Positions 24,311 to 32,534 of a stretch of 64,000 bases of DNA are shown here, one piece after another. Position 1 is the first letter of the stretch; each line of letters begins with the position of its first letter. The translations under genes and the position numbers were made by a program. The notes beneath the pieces are model-generated. The model searched no databases. It was not told the origin of the DNA and saw nothing but the letters and a program-made list of their open reading frames with translations. The stretch is from contig KK211086.1 in the NCBI GenBank assembly GCA_000620185.1, positions 283,331 to 347,330 of the forward strand. Reading direction: 5' to 3'. The stretch is from Geodermatophilaceae bacterium URHB0062 (GTDB lineage: Bacteria > Actinomycetota > Actinomycetes > Mycobacteriales > Geodermatophilaceae).

Positions 24311-25804
24311 TCAGCCGGTCGGGGACGCCGGGGCGCTGCCGCCGCCCGTGGCGCCCTCCTCGCGGCCCGTGACGGCGAGCGGGACGACGGTGCGCTGGAT
24401 GGTCACCTCGGTCTCACCCAGGCCGCCGAGGGTGATCTCGTCGTAGGCGCGAAGCTCACCGGTGTCGGGGCTCAGGTAGAGCACCGTGCAGGTCAGGGGC
24501 GTCGGCTCCTCGCCCTGCAGTCCGCGCAGGCCCGCGCCGCCGGTGGACCCCTCGACCATGAGCCGGGTGCCGCCGTCCATGATCGAGACGTCCCTCGTGT
24601 GCTTGTGGCCGGCCAGGACCAGGGGGACGACGCCGTCGAGCGGGCCGGCCTCCTTCGGATCGTGCACCAGGGCGATCGCGGGCGGTGCGTCCAGCGTGCC
24701 GGCGAAGTCCGCGAGCCGCTGCCCGGAGTCCACGAGGACGTCGTCGCTCGCGTCGTCGGCCCCGGTGCTCTTGTCGGGCGTGAAGAGCGGGTCCGGGGCG
24801 CCGATGATCTCGATCCCGGCGACCGTCACCGCCGAGTCGTCGAGCACCGTGGTGCGGGGCTGGGCGGCGACGAGGGCCGCCGTGGTCGCGGAGTCGTGAT
24901 TGCCCCGGATGTAGACGTAGGGCACGCCGAAGGTGCCGACCGAGGTGATCAGCCGGTTCTCCGGGGCGCTGCCCCAGTCGGTGATGTCGCCGGTGTCGAG
25001 CACGGCGTCGACCTTGAACTGGTCGACCACCTGCCGGACCAGGTCGAAGCCGGCCGGGTTCAGGTGCAGGTCGGAGATGTGCAGGAGGGCCACGGTGTCG
25101 GTCATGCCGCCGGGTGCGGGCAGTGCGGACAGGGTCGCGTAGAGGCTGCCGACGTTCTTCACGAGGTCCTCGAGCGACGCGCGGTAGGCGTCGAAGCGCG
25201 CGGCGATGTCCTCGGCGCTGCCGATCAGGCTGTTGGCGTTGACCAGGAGGCCCGTGTACTTCGGCTGCGAGAGCGCCTCGGGCCGCCAGGTGGCCGCGCC
25301 GATCCCCGCCGTCCCGACGAGGAGGACCGTGGTGATGCCGGCGGCCAGGAGGGGTTCGCGCCAGCGCCGGCGGTACACGACCAGCGAGGCGAGGACGGCG
25401 CCGCCGATGGCCAGCCCCGCCGTCGTCCAGGCGAGCCGGACGACGGCCCCGCGCAGGTCGTCGGTGACCTCGTTGACGACCCCGGCCAACCGCACCGGGT
25501 CACTGGCCAGCGCCCGCGCCCGCTCCTGGTCGACGCGCTGCAACCCGATCTCCAGCCGCAGGGGACCGTCGTAGACGTCGACGGCGAGCGCGCCCAGCGG
25601 GGGGACGGCGACCTGCGCGCCGCCGCCGACCGGCCGGAACGCCAGGGTGGTGTCGAACGGCCCGATCGGTGCCGAGATGCGGCCGAAGAGGGCGACGGCG
25701 ATGAGTGCGCCGCCCAGTGCGACGACCACCCAGACGGCCCAGGAGCCGGCGATCCGGGACCGGCGCGCCCACGGGGACGGTCCGGGATCGGTCGGGTCGG
25801 TCAC
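24311..25804 (-). CDS. Membrane-anchored metallophosphoesterase
   Basis: 497 residues. Hydrophobic segments near 20-42, 120-145 and 152-172 anchor it; the calcineurin-like domain starts near 240. All five metal-binding blocks are visible: HISDLHLNP, VLDTGDITDWG, IRGNHDS, LVHDP, AGHKHTRD. Such enzymes hydrolyse phosphomonoesters or diesters, sometimes UDP-linked lipid intermediates; the substrate is unknown. GTG start preceded by TAGTCT and seven bases. The upstream GtrA gene runs in the same direction 58 bp away. Confidence 0.85.
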   Translation of the reverse strand: MTDPTDPGPSPWARRSRIAGSWAVWVVVALGGALIAVALFGRISAPIGPFDTTLAFRPVGGGAQVAVPPLGALAVDVYDGPLRLEIGLQRVDQERARALASDPVRLAGVVNEVTDDLRGAVVRLAWTTAGLAIGGAVLASLVVYRRRWREPLLAAGITTVLLVGTAGIGAATWRPEALSQPKYTGLLVNANSLIGSAEDIAARFDAYRASLEDLVKNVGSLYATLSALPAPGGMTDTVALLHISDLHLNPAGFDLVRQVVDQFKVDAVLDTGDITDWGSAPENRLITSVGTFGVPYVYIRGNHDSATTAALVAAQPRTTVLDDSAVTVAGIEIIGAPDPLFTPDKSTGADDASDDVLVDSGQRLADFAGTLDAPPAIALVHDPKEAGPLDGVVPLVLAGHKHTRDVSIMDGGTRLMVEGSTGGAGLRGLQGEEPTPLTCTVLYLSPDTGELRAYDEITLGGLGETEVTIQRTVVPLAVTGREEGATGGGSAPASPTG

Positions 25805-25811
25805 CCCGATC

Positions 25812-25817
25812 AGACTA
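25812..25817 (-). promoter_or_regulatory. -10 element of the metallophosphoesterase gene
   Basis: Minus-strand TAGTCT with seven bases to GTG 25804. Confidence 0.4.
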
Positions 25818-25862
25818 GGAGCCGGATTATGCCGTCGCGTCCCGAGGACGGGTGAGCCGCCA

Positions 25863-26414
25863 TCAGGCGGATGCCGGCGCCGCGGGGTCCGCCGACCCGG
25901 CCGGGCGGAAGATCCAGCGCAGGGCGATGAACCGCAGGCCCCCGATCGCCGCCGTCACGGTGGCGACCACGGTTACCTGGACGACGGGGTGGGCCGTGCC
26001 GGTGACCGAGTCCAGCCACTCGAGGGCCGAGCTCGTGGCGACGAGGCCGACGACGGACACCCCGCCGGCCTCCCACTGCGCGGCCGCCCAGCTGACCCGA
26101 TCCTCGGCCCGGAAGGTGAGCCGCCGGTGCATCTCGTTGGCCAGCACGGTCGTCACCGTCGTCGCCGCCACGTGCGCGGGCAGGTAGGCCAACCCGGCCA
26201 CGCGGCTCAGGCTCAGGAAGAGCGCGGCGTAGATGACCGTGGTGGTCCCGCCGACGAGGACGAACCGCGCGAACTGCGCGAACGTGTCGTCCCGCCGCAG
26301 CCGGTCGACGACCCGGAGCGCGGCTCCGCGTGCGTGCTCCGGCCGGCTGTCCGGGAGGTCGTCGACCAGCTCGGGGCCCGCCGGCGAACGGCGCAGCAGG
26401 GACGAGCAGGTCAC
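25863..26414 (-). CDS. GtrA-family membrane protein
   Basis: 183 residues with four hydrophobic helices. FARFVLVGGTTTVIYAALF opens the first (near residue 50) and NEMHRRLTFR in the loop after the second is the GtrA signature (N-x5-R-x-W/TF). GtrA-like proteins help move undecaprenyl-linked sugars across the membrane or act in polysaccharide modification. GTG 26414 has GGAGAGGA upstream. Confidence 0.82.
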   Translation of the reverse strand: MTCSSLLRRSPAGPELVDDLPDSRPEHARGAALRVVDRLRRDDTFAQFARFVLVGGTTTVIYAALFLSLSRVAGLAYLPAHVAATTVTTVLANEMHRRLTFRAEDRVSWAAAQWEAGGVSVVGLVATSSALEWLDSVTGTAHPVVQVTVVATVTAAIGGLRFIALRWIFRPAGSADPAAPASA

Positions 26415-26604
26415 GGTCGGTCCTCTCCGGTTTCGGAATCGAGATCAAGGCTCCTCCTCCGCCGGACCCTTGTCACGGGAATACGGGCCTGCTCACCCGG
26501 ATAGTTACCGGTGGCCTCGATCACGTCCGTTCCCGCCCGCCGGCGGCAGGTGCGCGGGTCGTTCTCGCGCGCTTCCGGTGCTCGCGCGCGGGTAAGGGGG
26601 CGCC

Positions 26605-27486
26605 ATGAGCCTCATGGGGATCCTGGACCGGGTCGCTGACCTGGACACGTTCGACAAGGTGATCGAGCCGGCCCGGCGCGCCGTCCTGAGCGCACTGAAG
26701 CCCCCGGCGCTGAAGAACGCCCTGCACGGCACCTGGCTGGGGCATCCGCTGCACCCCGTCCTCGTGCAGGTGCCCGTGGGCAGTTGGGTGTCCGCCGGGC
26801 TGCTCGACGCGATCCCGCCGCTGCGTCCGGCGGCGACCCTGCTGATCGGCACCGGGGTCGCGGCGGCGGTGCCGGCGGCACTGTCCGGGGCGGCCGACTG
26901 GTCGGAGCAGAGCACCGGTGTCCGCCGGCTCGGGGCGCTGCACGCCGTCCTGAACACCGCAGCCCTGGGGCTGTACGCCGGCTCACTCGTCGCCCGGCGC
27001 AACGGGCGGGGCGGGCTCGGCCGGGCGCTGAGCTACACCGGCCTCGGGATCGCGAGCGCCTCGGCGTCGATCGGCGGCCACATGTCGTACGCGCAGTCCT
27101 CCGGGGCCTCGCACGCGGCGACGGCCGCCCGCGCGCTCACCACCGAGTGGATCGACCTCGGGCCGCTCGACGACCTGCCCGAGGGTCGGCCGGCGCTGCG
27201 GACCGGCAAGGGGAGCAGCGTCGCCGTCCCCCTGGCCGTCGTCCGCCGGGGCGGGCGGGTCGACGTGTTCGTCGGTACCTGCTCGCACCTCTCCGGGCCG
27301 CTGTACGAGGGCACCGTGGAGAGGCTCCGCGGGGAGGACTGCCTGGTCTGCCCGTGGCACGGCTCGGCGTTCGACCTCGACGGTGGGCAGCCGCGGCGGG
27401 GGCCGGCGGCCAATCCGCAGGAGAAGCTCGAGGTGCGCATGGAGGCCGGCCGGGTGCTCGCCCGAGTGCCCGCGCGGAACCGCTGA
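26605..27486 (+). CDS. DUF2231 membrane domain fused to Rieske [2Fe-2S] domain
   Basis: 293 residues. The N-terminal part has the DUF2231 pattern LGHPLHPVLVQVPVG near residue 46 and four membrane helices up to about 165. The C-terminal part is a Rieske domain with CSHLSG and CPWHGSAF (about 228 and 250), the two Cys-His pairs that bind the cluster. The fusion suggests a membrane electron-transfer protein; partner unknown. Of the two close ATGs, 26605 follows AAGGGGG. An inverted repeat after the stop acts as terminator. Confidence 0.88.
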   Translation: MSLMGILDRVADLDTFDKVIEPARRAVLSALKPPALKNALHGTWLGHPLHPVLVQVPVGSWVSAGLLDAIPPLRPAATLLIGTGVAAAVPAALSGAADWSEQSTGVRRLGALHAVLNTAALGLYAGSLVARRNGRGGLGRALSYTGLGIASASASIGGHMSYAQSSGASHAATAARALTTEWIDLGPLDDLPEGRPALRTGKGSSVAVPLAVVRRGGRVDVFVGTCSHLSGPLYEGTVERLRGEDCLVCPWHGSAFDLDGGQPRRGPAANPQEKLEVRMEAGRVLARVPARNR

Positions 27487-27495
27487 GGGAAAGAA

Positions 27496-27529
27496 GCCGA
27501 CCCGGCCGCCCCGGGGGGAACGGGTCGGC
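27496..27529 (+). terminator. Hairpin after the Rieske gene
   Basis: 9-bp stem GCCGACCCG/CGGGTCGGC around a 16-nt GC-rich loop, nine bases after the stop. No T-tract. Confidence 0.6.
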
Positions 27530-27747
27530 CGGGCCGGGGTCTGTGCCGGCCGCGCGGGGCGCGAGCGGAGTCTGTCGCGGTCCGGGCGGCAGGCGCTATG
27601 GCCCCGCCACCCCACCGGAGCGTGCTGACCGTACGTAGTCGCTGAGGGACGACGCGATCCCCTGAACGGGTGCTTCACGCCGGAAATCGGTGACGTGTAA
27701 CACACTGTGTGACGTTGGGGGCGCCGGATCGAGGGCATCGAGGAACG

Positions 27748-27846
27748 GTGTTCTTCCTCTTCTCGAACCGCCTCGGCTGCCTCGGATCGCTGCTCGTCTC
27801 GGCGCTGCTGACCGTCGTCCTGCTGCTGATCTTCAACGTGCTCTGA
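27748..27846 (+). CDS. 32-residue hydrophobic membrane peptide
   Basis: Reads MFFLFSNRLGCLGSLLVS and continues as a single leucine/valine-rich helix to a TGA at 27844. I recall very similar tiny proteins (starting MFFLFSNRLGCLGS) in many actinomycetes, which is why I believe it. GTG start, GAGG about 10 bases upstream. Function unknown. An 11-bp palindrome ACACACTGTGT at 27700-27710 lies upstream and may be an operator. Confidence 0.7.
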   Translation: MFFLFSNRLGCLGSLLVSALLTVVLLLIFNVL

Positions 27847-28072
27847 CCGAGAGGTCGGGAGGGGAGGGCCCGATCGCCGCGTAGTCGAACGGTCCACAGC
27901 CGCTTCTTGGGACGCTGCCTCATTTCCGATGGAACGCCCTGCCGGGTTCCGTGGAATGGCGCGGCGACAGGATCCTCATCATGCGGTCCGTTGGTCCGGC
28001 GCCCGGGCGTCACGAGGGAACAACCGGTCGCCGGGTCCGGATCGACGGGGGGTTGGAGATGGGCGTCTCCGA
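27847..28072. other. Spacer without recognised gene
   Basis: 226 bp between the membrane peptide and the SgcJ-like gene. It contains GGAAC and GTTCC near 27931-27952 in inverted orientation but no convincing gene or terminator. Confidence 0.4.
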
Positions 28073-28627
28073 TCAGGGCGTGGAGGCCTCGGGAACGACC
28101 GAGGAGTGGTGGTTGACGATCAGCCACTCGCCGTTGGTCCGCCGGTAGACAAACGTGTAGCGGGCGGGCACCTGCTGCTGCACCCCGTTCTGGGTCAGCG
28201 TGAACGTGTAGAGGCCGGTGTTGATGGCGTCGTTCCGGTCGAGGACCGTGATGATCTCCTGGGTGATCACGGCCTGCGGGTGGCTTGGCAGCAGGTGTGC
28301 GAAGTAGTCGACGATCTCGGCCCGGGTGGTGCGGATCTGGGGAGACAGCGTCGGCAGCAGCACTGCATCTGTGGCGTAGAGGTCGGCCACCTTCTCCGGG
28401 TTCCCGGTCGCGAGTGCGGCGTTCCAGTGGTCGAACAGCGCGGCGATCTGCTGCTGCGTCGGCCGGCCGCCCTGGGTCGCCCCGTCCTGCCAGGCGCTCG
28501 CGGTGACGGAGTGCTGGACGGCGGGCGCCGGGGAGGCGTCCGCCACTGCAGCGCCCGCACCGACCGCGCCGGCCAGGAGGACCACCCCGCTGACCGTGGC
28601 GACTCGCATGCGCAGTTTGCTCTGCAT
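28073..28627 (-). CDS. Secreted SgcJ/EcaC-type SnoaL-fold protein
   Basis: 184 residues. A signal peptide (VSGVVLLAGAVGAGAAVADA, cleavage near 32) precedes a SnoaL/NTF2-like domain: IAALFDHWNAALATGNPEKVADLYATDAVLLP, then TTRAEIVDYFAHLLP and the C-terminal YTFVYRRTNGEWLIVNHHSS. The pattern fits the SgcJ/EcaC family, related to the association domain of CaM kinase II; no enzymatic role is established. The start is decided by AAAGGAGG just before ATG 28627; the frame extends upstream but lacks similarity. Confidence 0.85.
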   Translation of the reverse strand: MQSKLRMRVATVSGVVLLAGAVGAGAAVADASPAPAVQHSVTASAWQDGATQGGRPTQQQIAALFDHWNAALATGNPEKVADLYATDAVLLPTLSPQIRTTRAEIVDYFAHLLPSHPQAVITQEIITVLDRNDAINTGLYTFTLTQNGVQQQVPARYTFVYRRTNGEWLIVNHHSSVVPEASTP

Positions 28628-28866
28628 GGCCCCTCCTTTCGCAGGGCGCCGCGGGGTGCGGCCCCCTTCTCGGCGGACCGGTTGCTCGCCGGAGGGCCAG
28701 TGTTCTCCGTGGGACCACGCAGGTGCGCCGACTGCGTCGTCAGACGGAGAACGTTCGGCCGGGATCCGCGCGCTGCGGAGGCACAGCCTTGTGGCGGTAG
28801 CCTCGGGCCGGGTCGCGAGGCCTCCAGAGGTCTCATGCGTTGTCTGGAGGCTTCTCTGCACTCACC

Positions 28867-28939
28867 GGGCCTCTAGCTCAACTGGCAGAGCAGCGGACTT
28901 TTAATCCGCGGGTTGTGGGTTCGATCCCCACGGGGCCCA
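28867..28939 (+). tRNA. tRNA-Lys (TTT)
   Basis: GGGCCTCTAGCTCAACTGG D-arm, anticodon stem GCGGA/TCCGC around loop CTTTTAA (anticodon TTT), T-arm GGTTCGATCC, acceptor GGGCCTC paired with GGGGCCC (one G-U), discriminator A. CCA not encoded. Confidence 0.95.
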
Positions 28940-28984
28940 CTGTCGTCGTGTGTTGCCTCGGGTGATGCTCGACGGTGTTCCGGC

Positions 28985-29962
28985 TCAGCACGCTTCCACG
29001 AGGTCGAGCATCGACAGCGACCAGCGGTGGACCCTGTCGAGTCTCGCGGCAAACGCCGGGTTCACCTGGGCCATGCCGGTGTACCAGAGATCGAATGCCA
29101 CCTGCCGCAGCGCGATGAAGTCGTCGAGATGGACGACGTCGACATCGCGCCACGTCCGGTAGCCGGACAACAGCGACTCCCGGAACCTGGCGTAGTCCCC
29201 GCGATCCCGCAACTCCCACAAGGCCACGGCGAGCTCATAGAGGCGGGAGCCCGTGCCGCAGTCGTCGAAGTCGATCAACCCGACACCGCCGCGGTGGAAC
29301 ACCGCATTGCCGAGGTGCAGGTCGGCGTGGATGAGCCCGACACCGCCGACGTCGGACATGATCGCGGCCATCCGAGCCTCGACCGACTCGAAGCGAACAC
29401 GGACCTCCGCGGGTAGAAGCGCCCAGCAGCCGCGGGCCGGCGTGTTGCCGTACACCATGCCCTCGCCGAAGAAGGTCTCGTGATCCCACCGGATGGGCAC
29501 GAAGTCCGGTGGCGGCGTCCACCCGTCGGCCTGGTCGTGCAGACGCGCCATCGCTTCACCGAGGCGAAACAGGTGGACCGGGCGAGCGGACGCCTCGCGG
29601 ATGCGCCCATCCACCCAGCGCAGCACCGTGCAGGCCCGCGTCTCGCCCGCCCTGGACGCCTCCACAGCCAGGGACCCATCCCCCGCGACCAGCGGATCCG
29701 GCACGGCCAACTCGGTGTCGATCCGGAGGGCGCGCAGCCACGCGAGTTCGGAGCGGATGGCCGCCATGGAGTCCACGTCACGGCCGTGCCGGGCCGGGCG
29801 GTGCACCCGGACCAGGTGTCGGCCGGCCGTGCTGTCGTGCCGGAACGTGGTGTTCTCTCCGTGCGCGAGGAAGGTGAGCCGGCCGTCCGGCAGCGGGTAG
29901 CGGCCGAGGGCAGCCAGCGCGACCTGGCGGAGCCGGGCTACCTGCGCGCGCCGGGACCGCAT
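28985..29962 (-). CDS. APH-type phosphotransferase
   Basis: 325 residues, aminoglycoside-phosphotransferase/SrkA-like kinase fold. N-terminal nucleotide region FLAHGENTTFRH near residue 31 and HLVRVHRPARHG near 47, catalytic loop LIHADLHLGNAVF near 219, and metal-binding GLIDFDDCGTG near 236. Substrate unknown: relatives include homoserine kinases, stress kinases and antibiotic kinases. ATG 29962 is chosen because upstream sequence is not conserved-looking; the ribosome-binding site is weak. Divergent from the YjbR gene. Confidence 0.8.
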   Translation of the reverse strand: MRSRRAQVARLRQVALAALGRYPLPDGRLTFLAHGENTTFRHDSTAGRHLVRVHRPARHGRDVDSMAAIRSELAWLRALRIDTELAVPDPLVAGDGSLAVEASRAGETRACTVLRWVDGRIREASARPVHLFRLGEAMARLHDQADGWTPPPDFVPIRWDHETFFGEGMVYGNTPARGCWALLPAEVRVRFESVEARMAAIMSDVGGVGLIHADLHLGNAVFHRGGVGLIDFDDCGTGSRLYELAVALWELRDRGDYARFRESLLSGYRTWRDVDVVHLDDFIALRQVAFDLWYTGMAQVNPAFAARLDRVHRWSLSMLDLVEAC

Positions 29963-30172
29963 TCCGCCACTGTGGCCCGGGCACACGATGCGAGCAACGA
30001 GGTCGTGCCTCTGTGCGCTGGCGAACACGACAACCGATGACTCCCGCCCATCGTCGCAGTCGAGCCTGTGTGCGCGACGAAGCAGGGGCGCACCCGGATT
30101 GCGGGACCACGTCCCGGTATCGGACGACGTGCCGACAGACGACCCGCCGGCTGTGAGGGATGGGTTCCGAGC

Positions 30173-30532
30173 ATGGCAGTGATCGAAGACGTTCTCCCGC
30201 TGGGTGCGGAGCTGGAGCGCTCCTACCCGGTGTACGTACGCGGCAGGCTGAAGTTCCGCGTCAAGCAGATCGTCTACGTGGCGTTCTCGCTGGACGGGAG
30301 CGTCATGGGCTTCGCGTTCCCCAAGGAGGAACGAGAGGCGCTCGTCCTGAGCGAGCCGCACAAGTTCCAGCTGCCGGCGGAGTCGGACATGCGCTTCAAC
30401 TGGGTCCACGCCGACCTTGCCGCATTGACCCCGGCCGAAGCCCGCGAGCTCGTCGTCGACGCGTGGCGCATGGTCGTCCCGAAGAGGGTCTCCGCCGCCT
30501 ACGACGCGGTCCACCCGGTCGGCCCGGGCTGA
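30173..30532 (+). CDS. MmcQ/YjbR-family protein
   Basis: 119 residues, single domain: YVRGRLKFRVKQIVYVAFSLDGSVMGFAF, then LVLSEPHKFQLPAESDMRFNWVHADLAALTPAEARELVVDAWRM, the usual YjbR order (DNA-binding-like CyaY fold). Function unknown. ATG 30173 begins the conserved part; GAGGGA lies about 15 bases upstream. The frame runs up to 30068 but the extension is basic and overlaps the divergent promoter region. Confidence 0.8.
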   Translation: MAVIEDVLPLGAELERSYPVYVRGRLKFRVKQIVYVAFSLDGSVMGFAFPKEEREALVLSEPHKFQLPAESDMRFNWVHADLAALTPAEARELVVDAWRMVVPKRVSAAYDAVHPVGPG

Positions 30533-30543
30533 CGGCCGGTCCT

Positions 30544-30576
30544 GTGACGCGGCCGTGACGGATCGGTGACGGCGGC
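30544..30576. repeat. Three 11-bp direct repeats (GTGACG units)
   Basis: GTGACG begins at 30544, 30555 and 30566, exactly one helical turn apart. The complementary strand reads CGTCACC-type units spaced like the direct-repeat units of actinobacterial PhoP boxes (GTTCACC with 11-bp period), with one mismatch per unit. Located 100 bp upstream of the matrixin gene. Confidence 0.5.
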
Positions 30577-30675
30577 CTGCGAACGTAGGCGAACCGGCAG
30601 CGACAGAGAAGATTCGCATGCGCGAGGCCATCGGGCTGCCTGGATCGGAAGGCTTTCGGTCCGGAGGAGGCAGAC

Positions 30676-31419
30676 GTGGATGCGAGCGCGGCCGACCTCC
30701 TGCACGTGATCGCCGACGGCATCGTCTGCGGCACCGAGGGCCGGGGCCATGCCACCCCGGGAGGTCGTCCCCCCGCGGAGATCGTGGTCGACGCGACCGA
30801 GGGGTTCGTCCCCCTGTGGGCCGCCGGCTCGATGCTGAAGTGGCGGTTCCAGGAGCGGTCGTTCGCGTTTGCCGCGGACCCCGACGGCAGCAAGGCCGCC
30901 GTCCTCGAGCTCATGAGCGAGGCCCTGCTCCGCTGGGGCGCGGCCGCGCCCGTCAGATTCACCCGCGACACCGACGTCTGGGACTTCGAGGTCGTCCTGC
31001 GGAACGCACCGGACTGCAGCCCGCAGGGATGCGTGCTGGCCAGCTCGTTCTTCCCGGACGCGGGCCGGCACGAGCTGACGATCTTCCCGACGATGTTCGA
31101 GCAGCCGCGCGAGGAGCAGATCGAGACGCTGATCCACGAGTTCGGACACGTCTTCGGGCTACGGCACTTCTTCGCCCAGATCAGCGAGACGGCGTGGCCG
31201 TCGCAGATCTTCGGCACCCACAGCCCGTTCTCGATCATGAACTACGGGCCGATGAGCACGCTCACGGACGCCGATCTCCACGACCTGACGGAGCTGTACC
31301 GATCGGCCCGGGCGGGCCTGCTCACGGCGATCAACGGCACCCCGATCCGGTTCGTCCGTCCCTTTTCCTCGCTCGCCGACCTCGGCGTGCCCGTGGCCGC
31401 CGACGTCATGGCCGGCTGA
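30676..31419 (+). CDS. Matrixin-like (M10) zinc metalloprotease without signal peptide
   Basis: 247 residues. The zinc-binding site LIHEFGHVFGLRHF (HExxHxxGxxH) is near residue 154 and the Met-turn SIMNYG near 189, the metzincin hallmarks. The region before it (KWRFQERSFAFAA, LMSEALLRWG, VLASSFFPD) resembles matrixin catalytic domains that begin without a large propeptide. No signal peptide is visible. GTG 30676 follows GGAGGAGG. It lies 17 bp before a V8-type serine protease gene, so the two are probably cotranscribed. Confidence 0.82.
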   Translation: MDASAADLLHVIADGIVCGTEGRGHATPGGRPPAEIVVDATEGFVPLWAAGSMLKWRFQERSFAFAADPDGSKAAVLELMSEALLRWGAAAPVRFTRDTDVWDFEVVLRNAPDCSPQGCVLASSFFPDAGRHELTIFPTMFEQPREEQIETLIHEFGHVFGLRHFFAQISETAWPSQIFGTHSPFSIMNYGPMSTLTDADLHDLTELYRSARAGLLTAINGTPIRFVRPFSSLADLGVPVAADVMAG

Positions 31420-31436
31420 GACAAGGAGACACCCGC

Positions 31437-32489
31437 ATGACCAGTTCCGGGAACGACCACGTGATGCTGGGCCCCTCCTCGGAACACGAGGCCGGCCAGG
31501 ACTTCACGGATGCGCGGGGAAGGCGCTGGGTGGCCGCCGAGCGGATCAGTCCCCGCGAGGTCGACATCCTCGAGAGCGAGCAGGAACGGCGCACGCCGGA
31601 TCCCGCCGCCGCGGTGGCGCCCGACCCACGGACGCTGTCCCGGGACGACCTCGCCCGGGCGCTGCAACCCCGGCGTCTCGTCGGCGAGTACGAGTACCGG
31701 CTCGACGAACCGGACTACGAGGTCGCGGACCAGATCCTCAACATGGCGCAGGCGCCCAGCACCGACGGGGCCTGGGGGGACAAGAGCGCCTACGCCCGGG
31801 CCAAGTACCTGACCGGTCCCGGGTTCTCGGGCCCTCCGGCGGGCTTCGTCGTCGGCACGGACGACCGGCGCCGGATCGACAGTCCGCAGTTCTATCCGGC
31901 CAGCGCCTTCGCGTACCTCTCGCAGGGGTGCACCGCGACCATGATCGGACCCAGCACGGCCCTGTGCGCGGCCCACTGCTTCTACCAGAACGGCTGGATC
32001 TCGACCGCCAGCGTCACGTGGGGGGCGAACACATCGGCCCCCACGGCTCCGTACGGGAGTGCGGTGTTCGACACGATCACCATGCCCGGGCAGTGGAACT
32101 CGAACGAATGGGACTGGGACTTCGCCGTACTCGAGTTCAGCCCGACTCGCCCCGACATCGGCCGCCAGACCGGCTGGTTCGGGACGGCGCAGAACTTCAA
32201 CGGCGGGAAGACGATGATCGGCTATCCCTCGGACAAGCCCGTCCCCTCGTCCTGGATCAAGAGCGGGAACTTCACGGCAGCCCCGGGCGGCCGCTACGAG
32301 CACAACATCGACGTCATACCGGGCGACAGTGGCGCCGGCACCTACGACAACGGTGACAGCCGGGTCAACGGGATCCAGTCGACGCAGTGGTTCACGACGA
32401 CGCCGCCGCGGGTCTGGAACGAGGTGCGGCGCTGGGACTCGACCACCCACAACTTCTTCCACACCTACGGGAACTGGCCGCGCGGCTGA
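31437..32489 (+). CDS. V8-like (S1B) trypsin-fold serine protease
   Basis: 350 residues. A polar N-terminal region of about 140 residues, without signal peptide, precedes a glutamyl-endopeptidase-like domain. The triad is visible: His in LCAAHCFY near 180, Asp in WDWDFAVLEF near 224, Ser in VIPGDSGAG near 298; cysteines in QGCTAT and AAHCF may pair. ATG 31437 has AAGGAG upstream; the frame continues upstream under the matrixin and is rejected there. The N-terminal region could be a propeptide or partner-binding domain. Confidence 0.85.
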   Translation: MTSSGNDHVMLGPSSEHEAGQDFTDARGRRWVAAERISPREVDILESEQERRTPDPAAAVAPDPRTLSRDDLARALQPRRLVGEYEYRLDEPDYEVADQILNMAQAPSTDGAWGDKSAYARAKYLTGPGFSGPPAGFVVGTDDRRRIDSPQFYPASAFAYLSQGCTATMIGPSTALCAAHCFYQNGWISTASVTWGANTSAPTAPYGSAVFDTITMPGQWNSNEWDWDFAVLEFSPTRPDIGRQTGWFGTAQNFNGGKTMIGYPSDKPVPSSWIKSGNFTAAPGGRYEHNIDVIPGDSGAGTYDNGDSRVNGIQSTQWFTTTPPRVWNEVRRWDSTTHNFFHTYGNWPRG

Positions 32490-32497
32490 CTGGGCCC

Positions 32498-32530
32498 GCA
32501 CCATAGTGCACCAGGGGTGCACTATGGTGC
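32498..32530. promoter_or_regulatory. Perfect 15-bp inverted repeat, operator of the XRE-cupin operon
   Basis: Arms 32498-32512 and 32516-32530 are exact complements with a 3-nt centre; GTGCAC occurs three times. The -10-like TATGGT (32523-32528) sits inside the right arm, six bases before GTG 32535, so repressor binding would block a leaderless promoter. Likely site of autoregulation. Confidence 0.75.
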
Positions 32531-32534
32531 ACTC

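Noticed and set aside
28628-28861. N-terminal extension of the SgcJ-like protein
   Set aside because: AAAGGAGG and a proper signal peptide mark ATG 28627 as the start.
30618-31436. Upstream frame of the V8-like protease as a larger fusion protein
   Set aside because: It is the shadow of the matrixin gene; the protease has its own AAGGAG and ATG at 31437.
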